Assembly: GCA_019925095.2 (NCBI GenBank)
Contig: CM034389.1
Span: 13,833,435-13,897,434, forward strand
Direction: 5' to 3'
DNA length: 64,000 nucleotides
Source of the DNA: Dendrolimus kikuchii
Taxonomy: Eukaryota > Arthropoda > Insecta > Lepidoptera > Lasiocampidae
Shown: positions 35,195 to 47,870 of the stretch, piece by piece
Layout of the letters: every line of letters starts with the position of its first letter
Numbering within the stretch: position 1 is the first letter of the stretch
The notes under the pieces: model-generated
The model's input: the letters and a program-made list of their open reading frames with translations, nothing else
Told to the model about the DNA's origin: nothing
Databases searched by the model: none
Program-made: the position numbers and the translations under genes

Positions 35195-36245
35195 TCCCAA
35201 ACTAAATAAATATTTTTTATTAAATATTTTCAAAGTGCTCTCCACTAGCCTCTATACAAAGTTTCATGCGTCTAAACCAGTTTTCGAAACACTTTTTCCA
35301 ATCCGCCGCAGACACCTCATTTACAGCTTGCTCGAACGCGGATAGCGCATCATCCGGCGAAGAAAATGTATCCCTTTGAGCTGATTTTTTATATTCGGGA
35401 ATAAAAAGAAGTCACACGGTGCTTGGTCAGGGCTGTATAAAGAGGGTCACCCAGGAGTTTGACCGGCGTGCTATCCACGAAGTCGAGCAGTAGCCCGCGA
35501 AGCCCTGTGTTTGGTCGCTTGTTGCTCACAACAGAGAAAACTTCTGCCAAGCATTTGGTAGTATACCATTGGACGTTGACGTTTCTTTAGTTCCGTAAAA
35601 GAATTGACACCAAGTAGCCATTCAAATTGAAAAAACTCGCAACCAAAATCTTCCCCCCGTTTCTAGATCGCTTCAAATTGGTAGGCGTTGATACGTTTTG
35701 AAACACCCAAACCGTCGACTGGCGCTTCGTTTCTGGAACGGATTGATAAATTCAGGATTCATCACCTGTAATGATGTCGTAAACACGCCGAAACGAGCCT
35801 GCTTCAAATTTGTTTACCATATCACGGCACCGTTCCACCCGGGCCTGCTTCTGAGCATCGGTGAGATTTTGCAGCACCCAGCGTGAAACTATCCTCCTCA
35901 CACGAAGATGCAGGTGTAGAGTGTCGTGAAGGCTTCCCGATCCAATCTGCAATATATGCTGAATCTCTTGATATGTAACTCGCTTATTGTGTTGTTGGAT
36001 TAAATTTTTCACTGCTAGCATATTTTGTTCCATAACAGCCGTCAAAGGGCGACCACTTCTTTTTTCATCTTAGTTAGTCAACCGCACTTGAATTCATTGT
36101 ACCAACGATACATGGTTGCCTTAGAAGGGCCTTCATCCATGAATGCCATTTGAAGTCTATCGTACGATTCGTCCGGTTTCAGGCGACACTTGAAATCGTA
36201 AAAAATCATAGCGCGAAAATGTTCCCGGTGCAGATCCATATTTCA
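35195..36245 (-). pseudogene. Second, unrelated mariner transposase relic
   Basis: The minus strand opens MDLHREHFRAMIFYDFKC at about 36240 and soon meets a stop. It continues with MLAVKNLIQQHNKRVTYQEI and ends the middle part with YDIITGDES (first catalytic Asp, about 35757). The remaining C-terminal part (…ALSAFEQAVNEVSAADWKK.. near 35290-35345) is frame-shifted and the second Asp motif is hard to see. It is another mariner subfamily, older than its neighbour, with terminal repeats not recognised. It begins within a few bases of the first mariner. Confidence 0.8.
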
Positions 36246-37261
36246 ATGACACACGATTATTTAAATTAGCTCGCAAACAATGGAGGGAAATTTTGAATTA
36301 GAAAGGTACCTATTTTTAGTTATAAATAATCATATTTTCAAAATAGATTATAACTGGTCTCTTATACAGGAAAAAAAAATTCGCAACACTTTTTGAGTGT
36401 CCTGGCATATAATGATTTTAAAAATTATACATGAATTTCTAAACATAGCAGGCAGGCTGCTAAGGATTATTGACTAACGCGAATTAAATACGGTAACGAA
36501 GACTGCATTTTTTTCATTTTAGGTTAGTCGCAGTCCTAAACTTGGACTTTAAAACTTGTACATACTAGGCGTCTAATGGGTTGTCCGAGCTATCGCCGTA
36601 AAATTGATTATTACATTTAAATATGTCGAGATATCAACATGCGCCGAAGTCGCAAATTTTAATATATTATCAAGATTCTCTGAAATGAAAAATCAAATAC
36701 CATTTTGAATTATTAATAAACTTAACATGAATAATTAAATAAAAGCAAAACCCTTATGAATTGCTTTTTGGTATTCTATTTGGTATAAAACCCCCGAGAA
36801 TTCTGCAGATGGCATCTTCTTTCACTAATATATATATATATGTACCTTTACATGTGATTTACTGCTTTCATCTTATTGAATCTTGGTTAACGCGTTTTAT
36901 GGCATAATAAAACAAGACACGATAGATAAAGGAGTATTTCTATTACACGACGAAATCAGTGTCCATTCTTGGTATTCGGTAAATCGAAAGTTGGTAAATT
37001 ACAAATTGGGTTGCCGTCAAACAAGACGTACGAGATACATATCACTGATTTGTCACGATTACATTATATCAAATATTCATATTTGAAGGTACGTAACTTT
37101 TCCATTGAGACAAATTTTAAATAAATTACTTACGATCTAAAGATAGATGAAATATCTTTAGAAATCAATATTAGACAAATGATTACGTGATCCTTAACTT
37201 TTTCATATACATGCGGGTACACGTGCCCATAATATTCAAAGTGTACGTTTAATATAATAAC
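36246..37261. other. AT-rich stretch, nothing recognised
   Basis: No exon or repeat identified; only (TA)n near 36828-36840. Confidence 0.5.
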
Positions 37262-37475
37262 AGCCCACAAACTTTCCATTGGCGGGCTCGGGCCACCCAC
37301 TATTGGGGAACGGACACTACACCCGCCACGCTTGTCTAACGCGGCTTGGCAATTTTGACACATCGGTTATTTCAATGTGCAGGTTTAATCAGGTTGTTTT
37401 CCTTCACCGTTGTTAGCACGTTGTAATTGTATAGTAACAATACGCACATTAGGTAAGAAAATTGCCTGAGTGATT
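37262..37475 (-). mobile_element. tRNA-derived SINE, head missing
   Basis: Body matches 18303-18520: 'acacccgccacgcttgtcta', 'ttgacacatcggttat', 'tgttttccttcaccgttgtt'. The tRNA-like head is absent. Confidence 0.7.
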
Positions 37476-39051
37476 GATTAAAATAAGATAAATTACAATT
37501 TGATACATTGAATAAAATTCAACTTTAATAAATCACTAGCATGTGTCAGAGAAACTACGTATGTCTTGTTATGCCGACGACGTGTTTGTTAGTGATTTGT
37601 AATAGCGGCACCAAAAAACCCTACCGCACTTTTTACCTATATTCGTTTATCCCGCGGAAACGACCTCATTTATGGGGACAAAAGGGAATCCTACGCGTTG
37701 ACCCCGGCGTATAAGCTAGTTTTATGTTGAGTTTTATCTAACTCCGTTCAGTAGATTTTACGGGACAGATGCTCTCAACAGACATGCAAATATTCTAAAA
37801 GTTGTATGTAGTTTTGAAATCTGCAGTTCCGAATTCCCTCCTTCAAATTCCGAATCCCTGTTATTTTCCCTTTTTTTTAAATTCGTTGCTTTGACTCGAC
37901 TCTACTTTGTTCAATTACAGTTATTATTATTCTAGCGTTAAATCCAGGATGTATTCGGAGCTTCAGCTTTCCCACTTTCTTTTTAACTTTGCGTTATATT
38001 TGCCATTCCTCATTGTTGGATCATTGGCACGCATATCATCCCTCAGACATAAAATAAACATTTATTAGGCGCATATTTACCACGGCACTCATGTAATACT
38101 TACAACAACTCAGAAGGGTTTATGGTAGTAAAAGAACAGCAACTGGTCACAATACTTTATAATCAGAAAACCTTACGGTTTTAACACATGTTATACACTG
38201 ACTTTGAACACTCGACAAGCATTTTTGAACATCTCGCCATCCCTCCAACAATTTTACAGTACATGAAACTTAATAATTGGCACAACCGATAGCGGATTGA
38301 ACTCATTGATAAACTATTTTGATTAAAGTGTTATGAATGAAAAGAATTTAACACATTACTGTTTGGAAATTCCAGATAATATTTTATACAAGATATTATA
38401 TAAAACATTATACTTAAAGTTTTACATGTAATAAAAGAAACCGAACGCAGCATAAATCTATCGCGTCTGCGAACATGAAAACAAAATGTAGTGAATAGCT
38501 TCTATATACAATTGATAGATTTTGAATTATAATCTGTACACATTCACTACCTATTATTGTTATATAAAGTGGAGGTAAATTATGGAGAACTACTCTATAC
38601 AAAACAAGCGCTAATCACCGAATAAATAAAAATATAACATTATTATTCAATTAAGGAAATGGCCGATTGTATCATTTAGAAATAAGAGGGTACACAACAA
38701 AATTAATTATTAACTTTAAACGGAAACATGACAAGAACTATGCTACTAAATAACTGTAACACTCAAATCGCAAATCAACGACTTATTGAATCTCAAACAA
38801 TAGTAAGTACACGTAATAAACGAAAGTTAGGTACAATTCTGCCTCTAATCCCTTATGATTACATTAAGTAAAATACTGAGGCTAGGTCACCATCTTCTAA
38901 CTTTTAGGTTACGTGCCCAAAGGCAGACAATTTTACCTAGATAGACCGCCATAGGTACCAACTGTTTACATGTCTGTAGCGAGCACTAATCCTAAGATCA
39001 CCTGAGAGGTTCCTACTAAGAATGAGTATCGATAGTAGTTTTATTTAAATC
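37476..39051. other. AT-rich stretch with a Helitron-like remnant
   Basis: 37640-37760 has 'tatcccgcggaaacgacc', 'cgttgaccccggcgtataag' and CTAG followed by T, resembling a worn Helitron 3' region. No gene seen. Confidence 0.4.
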
Positions 39052-39063
39052 AAAATTAGACAC

Positions 39064-39795
39064 CAGAAGAAGAAGAAACCAGAACGAATGCAAGGATAAT
39101 GGTCGATGATGTTATGCTGGAGCAAGTGAATGAGTTTGTATATCTTGGATGTGCTTTTAGCAGGGATGGAAGGTACACCGCTGATATAGAAAGAAGAGTG
39201 AATTTGGGGAATAGTGTGAATGGAGCGTTAGGTAAACTTCTAGGCGCTAAGAACCTCAGCCAGAAGGCCCAGCTCGCCGTACACAACGCGGTGCTGGTAC
39301 CTACGCTCACGTATGGATGCGAGAGTTGGGTATGGAAGAAAGAGCATGAAAGTAGAGTAAACGCGGTCGAGATGCGAGCACTGCGCAAAATCTGCGGAGT
39401 GGCGCCTGCGGACCGCGTTCGTAATACCGAAGTAAGAAAGAGAGTTGGTCTGAAAGAGAGTGTCGGGGTGAAGGTAAGGAAAGGAATGCTCCGGTGGTTC
39501 GGGCATGTGGAAAGAATGCATGATGAAAGAATGAATAAACAGATATACAATGCAAAAGTGGATGGATGCAGAAGTCGTGGAAGGCCACGACACACCTTCC
39601 ATGATCAAATTGATCGTGTACTAGCAGAAGGTGATGTCAGGAGCCTTAAGAACAGACGAGCGTGCATGACAAGAGTTATGAATGTCAAAGAAGCAAGTGA
39701 GGTATGTAAGAATAAGCCTAAATTGCGCTCTGTTGTTCGTGCCTACCCCGCAAGGGAACTGGCGTGAAGTTATGTATGTATGTATGTATGTATGT
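39064..39795 (+). mobile_element. RTE-type LINE, 732-bp 3' fragment with target-site duplication
   Basis: Carries an intact 222-codon frame (39099-39767) for the C-terminal end of the LINE protein: VDDVMLEQVNEFVYLGCAFS, thumb/connector, then SRGRPRHTFHDQ to ARELA. It has no RT active site. It ends in (TATG)n. A perfect 12-bp duplication AAAATTAGACAC lies at 39052-39063 and 39796-39807. The open frame reflects youth of the copy, not function. Confidence 0.92.
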
Positions 39796-39807
39796 AAAAT
39801 TAGACAC

Positions 39808-41502
39808 GTTGAACGTGTGTATATTGTTTATAAAGAATAATTATATAACTTTTGTTTTGATATTTAAAAAATATTCAGATTATTATAAATTTAGTATAAA
39901 AACAATGACCTTTTAAAAAATTCATACCCAACCCACTACTGACTGAGTGTGTCCAATATAGTTTTATGAATTTTTAATGAAAAATCAATGACACAGTTCA
40001 CATTGAGGTCATATTTATTATCGCTTAGAGGCTGACAGGTCGTCTGGCGTCATTAATAAGTAATCAGTGAGGTCCAACGGGCCATTGGCGAAGAAATGAC
40101 CACGTATTGCTGATTATTATAAACATGCGCTTACAGAAATAACTTATAAATTCTCTTTCTGACGTTGTGAGTTTAAGACGATTCACTTCTAATGAGATGC
40201 TAAATATTCCGTATACTCGCATGGTATAATAGGTATAATAATCCATTGCGAACGGATATTTAAACTTTAGTCAACGGGTATGGAGGGAGTTATGTTAGTT
40301 GTTTCTTTTGTGGCTAGAATCAAAAATGAAGACTAAGAGAACCAAAAACACCCAGCTTACAAAATTAGTATATTACATCACCCATGGGCCGGTCACATCT
40401 GTGGCAGGACCGGTGTCTGAAGAAGTAACCGAGTATAAGAGGAGAAATCCCGTCTTGATAAGCATAATGTAGGCCGCCCTCTGAACCGACGACCATGGGT
40501 CCAAATCTGCTATTTCAATATCTTGGCGTTGCGAAGATATTAAAAGTACGATTTAATTACGATAGAGTCAAAAATTGGTATTCTACTAAATCCACGATAT
40601 CTTCTCAATATCATCGCAACGGAATAATAGTAGAAAAAATTTATATTATCCGTTAGCCGAAATTAATATTGAAAAGCTACCAAAAAACTTTAAACATCTA
40701 TTTCGCGAATTTTCGCTTATAAATAAATATTTATAAAAGTAGACAGAAAACTACGATTGAAACAGTAGTGTCCGGCTATTTTGACGAGATAGTTGGAATA
40801 GAATTGGGTTCCTGTGCAAAACGGAGAACTGAGATATATGCTGAAAACTTGAAAAGTCCTGTCTAACAGTGGACCTCGTTTGGCGATAAAGCTTATAGTG
40901 AAAACACTGAAATGATGATAACTGCTATACACTAAAAGCAGTATCAACATTCTATGATAGGGTCACGTGTTCGCTAAGTGACAAAGCCCTCTCTAAATAA
41001 AGAAGAAGAAAAATTGTATGTTCCAGTAATAATCTGATTATAATTCTATTGGCCATTTCGGCTGTTCTTACTTATGCATCCGGTTAAAATTTGGTTCGGT
41101 ATTTGGGGAAACTTCCCTTGCTTGCTAGGAATGAAAAGTAGCCGACGTCTAAAATACCTAAAAATGTCCTAACAGAAACACAAAATCTAAACAAACTTTC
41201 TTTTATGTTTACTTATATCAGTTTCAGTTGAATCCTTTTTATTTATTTGTAAAACTATCAAGTATAAATATTTACTTTTCAAATGTAATATATTATACAT
41301 AATTATCTTTGTATAATCGAATAATGTCATGAAATATGCATTTATGTAATGAATTTATAGTAAGCAGTTTTTAAAATTTCATTGAATAAATTTTCTTTTA
41401 TTTCATAGTTTTGTTTTGCTCAATCATTGAAATGGAACTTCTATCTTCAAAATGAATTTAAAATTCTACGTAATATACAGCTCTGTATTTTCACTATACT
41501 GG
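39808..41502. other. AT-rich stretch; small LINE relic at 40376-40500
   Basis: 40376-40500 (+) encodes HPWAGHICGRTG..NVGRPLNRRPW with breaks. This is a relic of the second LINE family, better seen at 59365-59822 (KWQGCGHICHRADGRW). The rest is unrecognised. Confidence 0.5.
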
Positions 41503-41514
41503 CTCCTAGTATTA

Positions 41515-41658
41515 CATAAATACATAGCTTCACGCCAGTTCCCTTGCGGGGTAGGCACGAACAACAGAGCGCCATTCAGGCTTGTTCTTACACACCTCAC
41601 TTGCTTCTTTAACATTCATAGCTATGTCATGCACGCTCGTCTGTTCTTAAGGCTCCTC
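41515..41658 (-). mobile_element. RTE-type LINE, 3' fragment with target-site duplication
   Basis: 144 bp from the A/CATA tail to 'ttcttaaggctcct', in reverse. A perfect 12-bp duplication CTCCTAGTATTA lies at 41503-41514 and 41659-41670. One of the shortest insertions of the family. Confidence 0.9.
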
Positions 41659-41883
41659 CTCCTAGTATTAATTTCATAAAAAGCTTTTACTGTGGAGATC
41701 ATTGAATTTTCATTAAATAAATATATTATTCATAAGGATAAGTAAATAGCCGTAGAGACAACTAATGTAACATAATAAATACTTAAAAAGCTTTCCGCGC
41801 TGCTACACTCGCGTTAGTTTCGTTTTTTTATTGATACTTCTATATTGATCTCCGTACACCAAAATACACATATGTATATACCT

Positions 41884-42230
41884 TTAAGAAAGAGAGTGGG
41901 TCTGAAAGAGAGTGTCGGGGTGAAGGTAAGGAAAGGAATGTTCCGGTGGTTCGGGCATGTGGAAAGAATGCATGATGAAAGAATGACTAAACAGATATAC
42001 AATGCAAAAGTGGATGGATGCAGAAGTCGTGGAAGGCGACGACACACCTTCCATGATCGAATTGATCGTGTACTAGCAGAAGGTGATGTCAGGAGCCTTA
42101 AGAACAGACGAGCGTGCATGACAAGAGTTATGAATGTCAAAGAAGCAAGTGAGGTGTGTAAGAATAAGCCTAAATGGCGCTCTGTTGTTCGTGCCTACCC
42201 CGTAAGGGAACTGGCGTGAAGTTATGTATG
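41884..42230 (+). mobile_element. RTE-type LINE, 3' fragment with target-site duplication
   Basis: The last ~350 bp of the LINE (RKRVGLKESVGVKVRKGM to VRELA), ending in a short (TATG)n. A perfect 13-bp duplication TATGTATATACCT lies at 41871-41883 and 42231-42243. A mariner relic follows directly. Confidence 0.92.
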
Positions 42231-42259
42231 TATGTATATACCTACTCATTTAAAAAAAA

Positions 42260-43390
42260 TCAATTAAAAAAGTCGATATTACACAAAATGTTAGTCATTC
42301 ATTCAAATTTATTTTATCACCTTCAAAGTATGCTCTTTCAGAAACGATACACTTACGCCAACCAATAACCCAATCATCAAAAAAAAATTTAAACGCTTTT
42401 TCCGGAATTGAGTTTAGTTCTCATCCCGAATTCGCCTTTATGTCTTCTACCGAATAAAAACGGGTGCCACGAAGTGATAATTTGAGTTTAGGAAATAGAA
42501 AGAAGTCGGCTGGAGCCATATCTGGTGAATAGGTGAGTTGCTCGATGGTATTTGTTGAGTTTTTGGTCAAAAATTCGTTCACAGTGATGGTCTTAAACGC
42601 AGGCGCATTATCGTGGTGCAAAATCCAAGCATTTCCTTTCCACGCATCTGGCCCTTTTCGTCGAATTTGCTATCTTAAACGTCGCGTAACGCTCAAATAA
42701 TATACTTTAATTACCGTTTGGCCTTCCGGTAAGAATTCCAAGTGCACAACACCACGATAGTCAAAGAAAACAACCAACATGACTTTGACTTTTGATCGAC
42801 TTTGGCTTGGTTTTTTCACTTTCGTTTCAGTTGGAAGACGCCACTCTGAAGCTTGTTAACTAGTTTACATGTTACACTCGTAAACCCACGTCTCGTCACC
42901 AGTAACAATGCGTTTCATGAATATCGGGTCGGAATTGACTCGTTCTAGCAAGTCCTCAGCGACTCTTATGCGATTGAGTTTTTGGAGAAAATTCAGGTCT
43001 TTTGTGACTAGTCGAGCGGCAACTTGTTTCATATCCAAGTGATTTTTAAAATGATACGGATCGACTCGTGAGACATAGAACATTCAGCGCCTATTTCTCT
43101 CAAACTTGAATGAGTATATTTAGTCAATATTTCCTTCACTTGGGCGATGTTAACTTCAGTTGAAAACATTGATGGCCTACCAGGGCGAGGCTAATCTTCC
43201 AGCATATCTCGACAGCTTTGGAACGCTTTGTACCACTCATAAGCACGTGTTTTTGATCAAGTTGATTTACCTTAAGCTTTCTGTAATATTTTTAGTGTCT
43301 CCGAAAACGAAATTCCAATGGCGAGGCAAAATTTAAGACAAATTATTTGTTCAATGTTTTTGTCGATTATGAAATTCGCAAAACACACTA
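42260..43390 (-). pseudogene. Third mariner-type transposase, heavily broken
   Basis: The minus strand from about 43385 reads NFIIDKNIEQIICLKFCLAI, then SKTRAYEWYKAFQSC and PGRPSMFSTEVNIAQVKEI. Next come VTGDETWVYEC (first Asp, about 42895), HHDNAPA (second, about 42612) and YSPDMAPADFF (third, 34 residues later). DD34D again, but a subfamily distinct from the two at 34-36 kb. There are at least three stops and frameshifts. Terminal repeats were not located. The C-terminal end is KCIV..-like, near 42330. Confidence 0.87.
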
Positions 43391-45050
43391 GATATGATCT
43401 AACTAAAATCAGCACTGTATTTAATCTAAATGACCGATGCAACTAACTCCGTGCCAAAATATTTAAAAAATCCTTTGAGTTCTTGAGCCATTGAAGGAAC
43501 TTAAAATTGAGGCGGGCAGCATTTTGGTAACACGTTTGATGTCGCAAATATCCATAAGGCTGAGAGCCCACCTTATGTAAAAGTTTCACCCTTTACACAC
43601 TCTTAGCCTATCTGTTTAGTTCTGGCTACAAAAAGAAATCAGATGAAACATGCTGAATTATAAGCGTAATAAAAAATCCTTATGATAAACTGTTACTATG
43701 TATTAATCATCAATTCAATATTAAATCGTCATTTACCCTTAACACAAAGCAATTCAAATTATAGCCGTAAAAGTAAAGCTTTCATAGACATAGGTAAATC
43801 AAAATATGAACATAGAACCTTTTTTGCGTCGTCGTTTTAATGATTTGCTCAGAACTAATTTCACTCGACAACTTTTATTACTGTAACAGTTTCCATGGTC
43901 GGTTTCTCTATGAAGTAATCTAGGGGAATGCACTAATAGTCGGTTGCAGGCCGAACGCGGCGTGTAATGTGCAATTTGCAGGCGAGCATTGAGCGGTCAC
44001 GCGACTCCGCAACGCTGGGTAGAGCTATATATACTACCACAACTAGGATAACACAAAAATAATGTTTTCTTAAGTTTTCGCGACTTGTATACATAATAAA
44101 ACGCGCTTAAAACCGTTAAAACATAGTTTTATTAAAAATAATGTTCACAAAATACCATTATTTTACTAGTACTTATGCAAACCGGAAATAACCCACAGGA
44201 TGGCAGTTCTCATATACATATAGTAAATTCAAAAAACTGTGTTCAGCTTGAATTTAAAAAACACAATGAGAATTAGTTTGGAACAGAAGAATTAAACGAA
44301 AATCAAGTAGTCTTTGAGATACGGGTTAAATAGTTTTGATTACACGCTTTTTAAGGGTTCCATGACCATTGATAAGTCTCTGAACCGTCAACTAACACTT
44401 GACCGTTTTTATTTAATAACAGGTGGGTGTAGAGTGCTGTGTACTACAGAATGATTATTGTTCGGAATGGTGTCCCAAATTCCCACCTGCTAAAGACGAT
44501 GTAAAACTCTTGTATATATACTTTTTTAATTTGCACCTATATATACTAAACATGAACACGAACTAAAACATCTTCAGCTGTATCTTAATGTTGTGCACTA
44601 AAATATATTCTATGCTAAATTTTTAATCATTTCCCATAAAATTTTAAGTTGTTTCAACATATTGTTATAAATTACAAACACAATATAAAAAAAACTTTAA
44701 TCGTTTTTGTCTTGTTCGTTTCAATATATTATATCCGCATTCCGCGATTTGAGTTGCTGATGCACTGATGACCTTGTGGAAAGACCCGCTGCCTGTCGTT
44801 GCAAAACAGTCAACTCGACGTTGATTTGTGTAATCGTTCCTTTATTTAATAATCATACATCAAGTTATATTGAATAGTCTACATTCTTTGGATTACGAGT
44901 AGCTGACGATGAATGTTTAGTATAGGGATATGCGTAAAGTATTTATTGTTATAAAAATAATGTAATAGAGTATCTAAATAGAAACTTATATTGTTTTACT
45001 TATATAATAACACTAAAGGATTGTATAAGACTATAAAAAACACAATGATA
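43391..45050. other. AT-rich stretch; family E relic at 43480-43600, family J repeat at 44060-44140
   Basis: 43480-43600 keeps worn family E phrases ('aacacgtttgatgtcgcaaat', 'tccataaggc'). 44060-44140 has the family J ends (aatgttttcttaagttttcg and, inverted, ccgttaaaacatag). 43930-44030 is GC-richer and has TATATATA at about 44027; no exon was found to go with it. Confidence 0.45.
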
Positions 45051-45617
45051 TCTATAATATTATAAAATTCTAAAAATGCTGTGTCTGTGCATTGAAGCTA
45101 TTTAAAATAAACTGGAATACACTATACAAGCGATGGAGAACACGATGCAATTTTTCTAGATTTCTTGTTTATTTGTCGGTTTATTGGTTTGTCTGTTTGT
45201 TCGGGATTCACGTAAAAACCACTAGGCCGATTTAGATGCGGTTTTCGCTAATCGACAGCTAATTCTTAGACTTAAAATCTACACTACTTTTGATCCTGGG
45301 AATCCCGCGGGAATGTTTCTGGGAATGACTTAAAATTGCCTAATTAAAAAAAATCTAATTTCAATGCGTTTTTTTCACTAACCGATAGCAAGTTTTATGT
45401 AATAAAATTTGTGATATTTTTTATCCCAGGAATCCCACGGGAATTTTCCCGGGAGCGGTTTGAAGTGGTTCGAGTGCATAAAAATTAGCTTATTCTGACA
45501 CAGTTTTCACTAAAACGATAGCTTACATTCTTTTTAAATGCTGTGATACTTTGGGTCCCGGAAATGCCGTGGGAATTTCGAGTCAAGTGCGGACGAAATC
45601 GCGGGCATATCAGGAAG
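45051..45617 (+). mobile_element. GCGGGCATATCCTAG-family Helitron-like element
   Basis: Starts TCTATAATATTATAAAATTC at 45051 after A. Three internal units have TCCCGCGGGAA / TCCCACGGGAA blocks with CCCGGGAGCGG. It ends GCGGGCATATCAGGAAG followed by T (CTAG decayed). About 567 bp, non-coding. Confidence 0.75.
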
Positions 45618-45774
45618 TTTGAAATATAATTATGCAGTTGTCGTGCGGTATCCGCTGTCGCTATCCACCTTTTTGTTGCATTTCTTTCTTTCTTTCTTTC
45701 ATTTGGTCTCTATTTACTACTAATTATAATACGTACTACTAGATAGTCTCTAATTACTTACTATTAAACAACAT

Positions 45775-46015
45775 ACAGCCAGATGATAGGGTATTTACCC
45801 GTCTGGATGGCTACCACCCCTGGTCTAGAGTATGCCGCCATAACAACCTTGAGTTGCGTTCCGCAGCATTTTTGGCCAGTTTCCACTTTCCTTTAAGAGA
45901 GCAGCAGCGCATTTAAAGCAAGCACCTTTGGTGTTGCAAATGTCCTAGGCGATGTTAACCACTTCCTATTAGGTGGTCCGTCTGTCTGTCTGCTAAACTA
46001 ATGCAATAAAACAAA
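45775..46015 (+). repeat. Family E retroposon
   Basis: 'ctggatggctaccacccctg', 'ttgagttgcgttccg', 'gtctgtctgtctgctaaact' and an end CAATAAAACAAAA. The A-rich 3' end and AATAAA are clear. 5'-truncated relative to 56457. Confidence 0.78.
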
Positions 46016-47870
46016 ACCGGATACCTCAGTCACAAGCTCGATGCACGCGCGAAGGACGAGTGAATCACTCGTTGTCAACCCGCTGCCGGAGTGATTTAAA
46101 TATAGGCCTAATAGCAATCGCTGACAGAGTACTCCGAAATTCGTGAATCACGCAATGAGGTATAATGTCACTAACACACAACTCAATGAAATCACGTGAT
46201 ATTTACTTATTGGCAAATGAGGACCACTGGCTGAAAATGCGGCGTCCCCCCTTGTACGGCGATGCTTATCTAATAAATTATGATTCTAATAAGTCTACCC
46301 ATATTCGTAACTTAAAAGTGTAAGATATGTTTTTTATACAAAAAAAGAAACGGTTTTCAAAATTGATTTTAATACAAGTCCAACCTCAATTAATGCTAGA
46401 GGTTGCTCGCTTTCAATATCTTGGTCTGTTTACCGTTCGCACGTTGACCGTAGTGTGGGAAGTAATTCGCGTACAAAAATACAGGCCCTTAATTTAACTC
46501 CTATATAAAGTTATGTAAAGACAGCGAGCGCTCTATTAACATTTGACCTTTTCTATGTGACATTTCATTCCATTAAAGGACGGCCATTATTTTGCTAAGC
46601 TTGGAACAACTGAACCGCTTTTGTTCCCACTTCCCCATTCAACACTCCTTGTGAGCTTTCTCTATGTGTCGCAAAACTTCCTAGTTCAAGGCATATTAAC
46701 CATTTATCAAATACAAGTGACGTCTAAAGCGATCTGGGTCTATGAACTCCCAAATTGTTATTGTTCAAGTGGTACTCCAGTGTGGATGTGTTATTAATCA
46801 CTTGATTAGACCATCGTAATAACAATAGGTAGGTATACTTATAGGTTCTACTTCACTGTAAATCTTAGATATAGATGACGAAGCCTTTAAAGATTAATGT
46901 GAGTATATCGGCTGAGCAATTTCAAAACATAGTAAGCGCATTCTAAGACATTTTGCACCACATCACATAAAATGTCATAAACTTCAACGACATATTATTT
47001 CAAAACTATTTAATAAGCTTATTATTATTATTATTCATAGCGATATCATATTTAGATTCCGTCTTTATTTATTTGTTTATGGCAAGTATATCAATAAGTG
47101 CGTAGAAGAGAATAAAAGCACATACATTCGCTTAAAAAATGCCAGTTGCTAGGTTTTGAAATTGCATAACTGATGTGTTCTTAAAAGCAAAAAATAGTGT
47201 ATACTAGCAGTGTCGTAGCTAAGATCATGAGCGCCCAAGGCTGGATTTGAATCTTGTGACCCCTAAAACTTATTTTGTAGAAGAAACTATACAACACCCT
47301 AATCTGATTTCCGGCATTGTAAATCTTGGTTATGGGCTAAAGGTGTGATTGGGTTCGGCCCTAGTGGAATCCGTTGTATGTTCATAATATTTATACAAGC
47401 GTAACCTATATAGCTTGGAATATACAATGTCTTTACCTGTCAATTTAAAGAATAACGAGGTTTGTGTCCCTAGGGACCGCCCCTGTGGCTAGTCCTTACC
47501 TTCGACGCAGATCCACAGCTGTGTAAAATGTTGCTTGCTTCTTTTTCAAAGTTATTCATATTATTTTTATACCTTTTAATAACTTTAAAATGCATAGATT
47601 TATAAAATGTTAGAAACTAAGTACTACGACTACTACTACTACTAGCAACTAAGAACATTAAACCTTCTTCTTTCATTATTCGCGAAATTGCATCAGGAAG
47701 TCAAATAATATTGTTAAATTTATAATAACAAAATAATATGTAGGTACTAGCGGTCGCTACGGATGGACATTATGAAAACATGACCTAAAAATGTGTGATA
47801 GTGGATGAAAATTGTCAATACTTATATATATATCTATATGTAGAACGTGGAAAAGATAATGTTTTTCTTT
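46016..47870. other. AT-rich stretch, nothing recognised
   Basis: No exon or repeat identified; a short (TAC)n run lies near 47625-47645. Confidence 0.5.
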
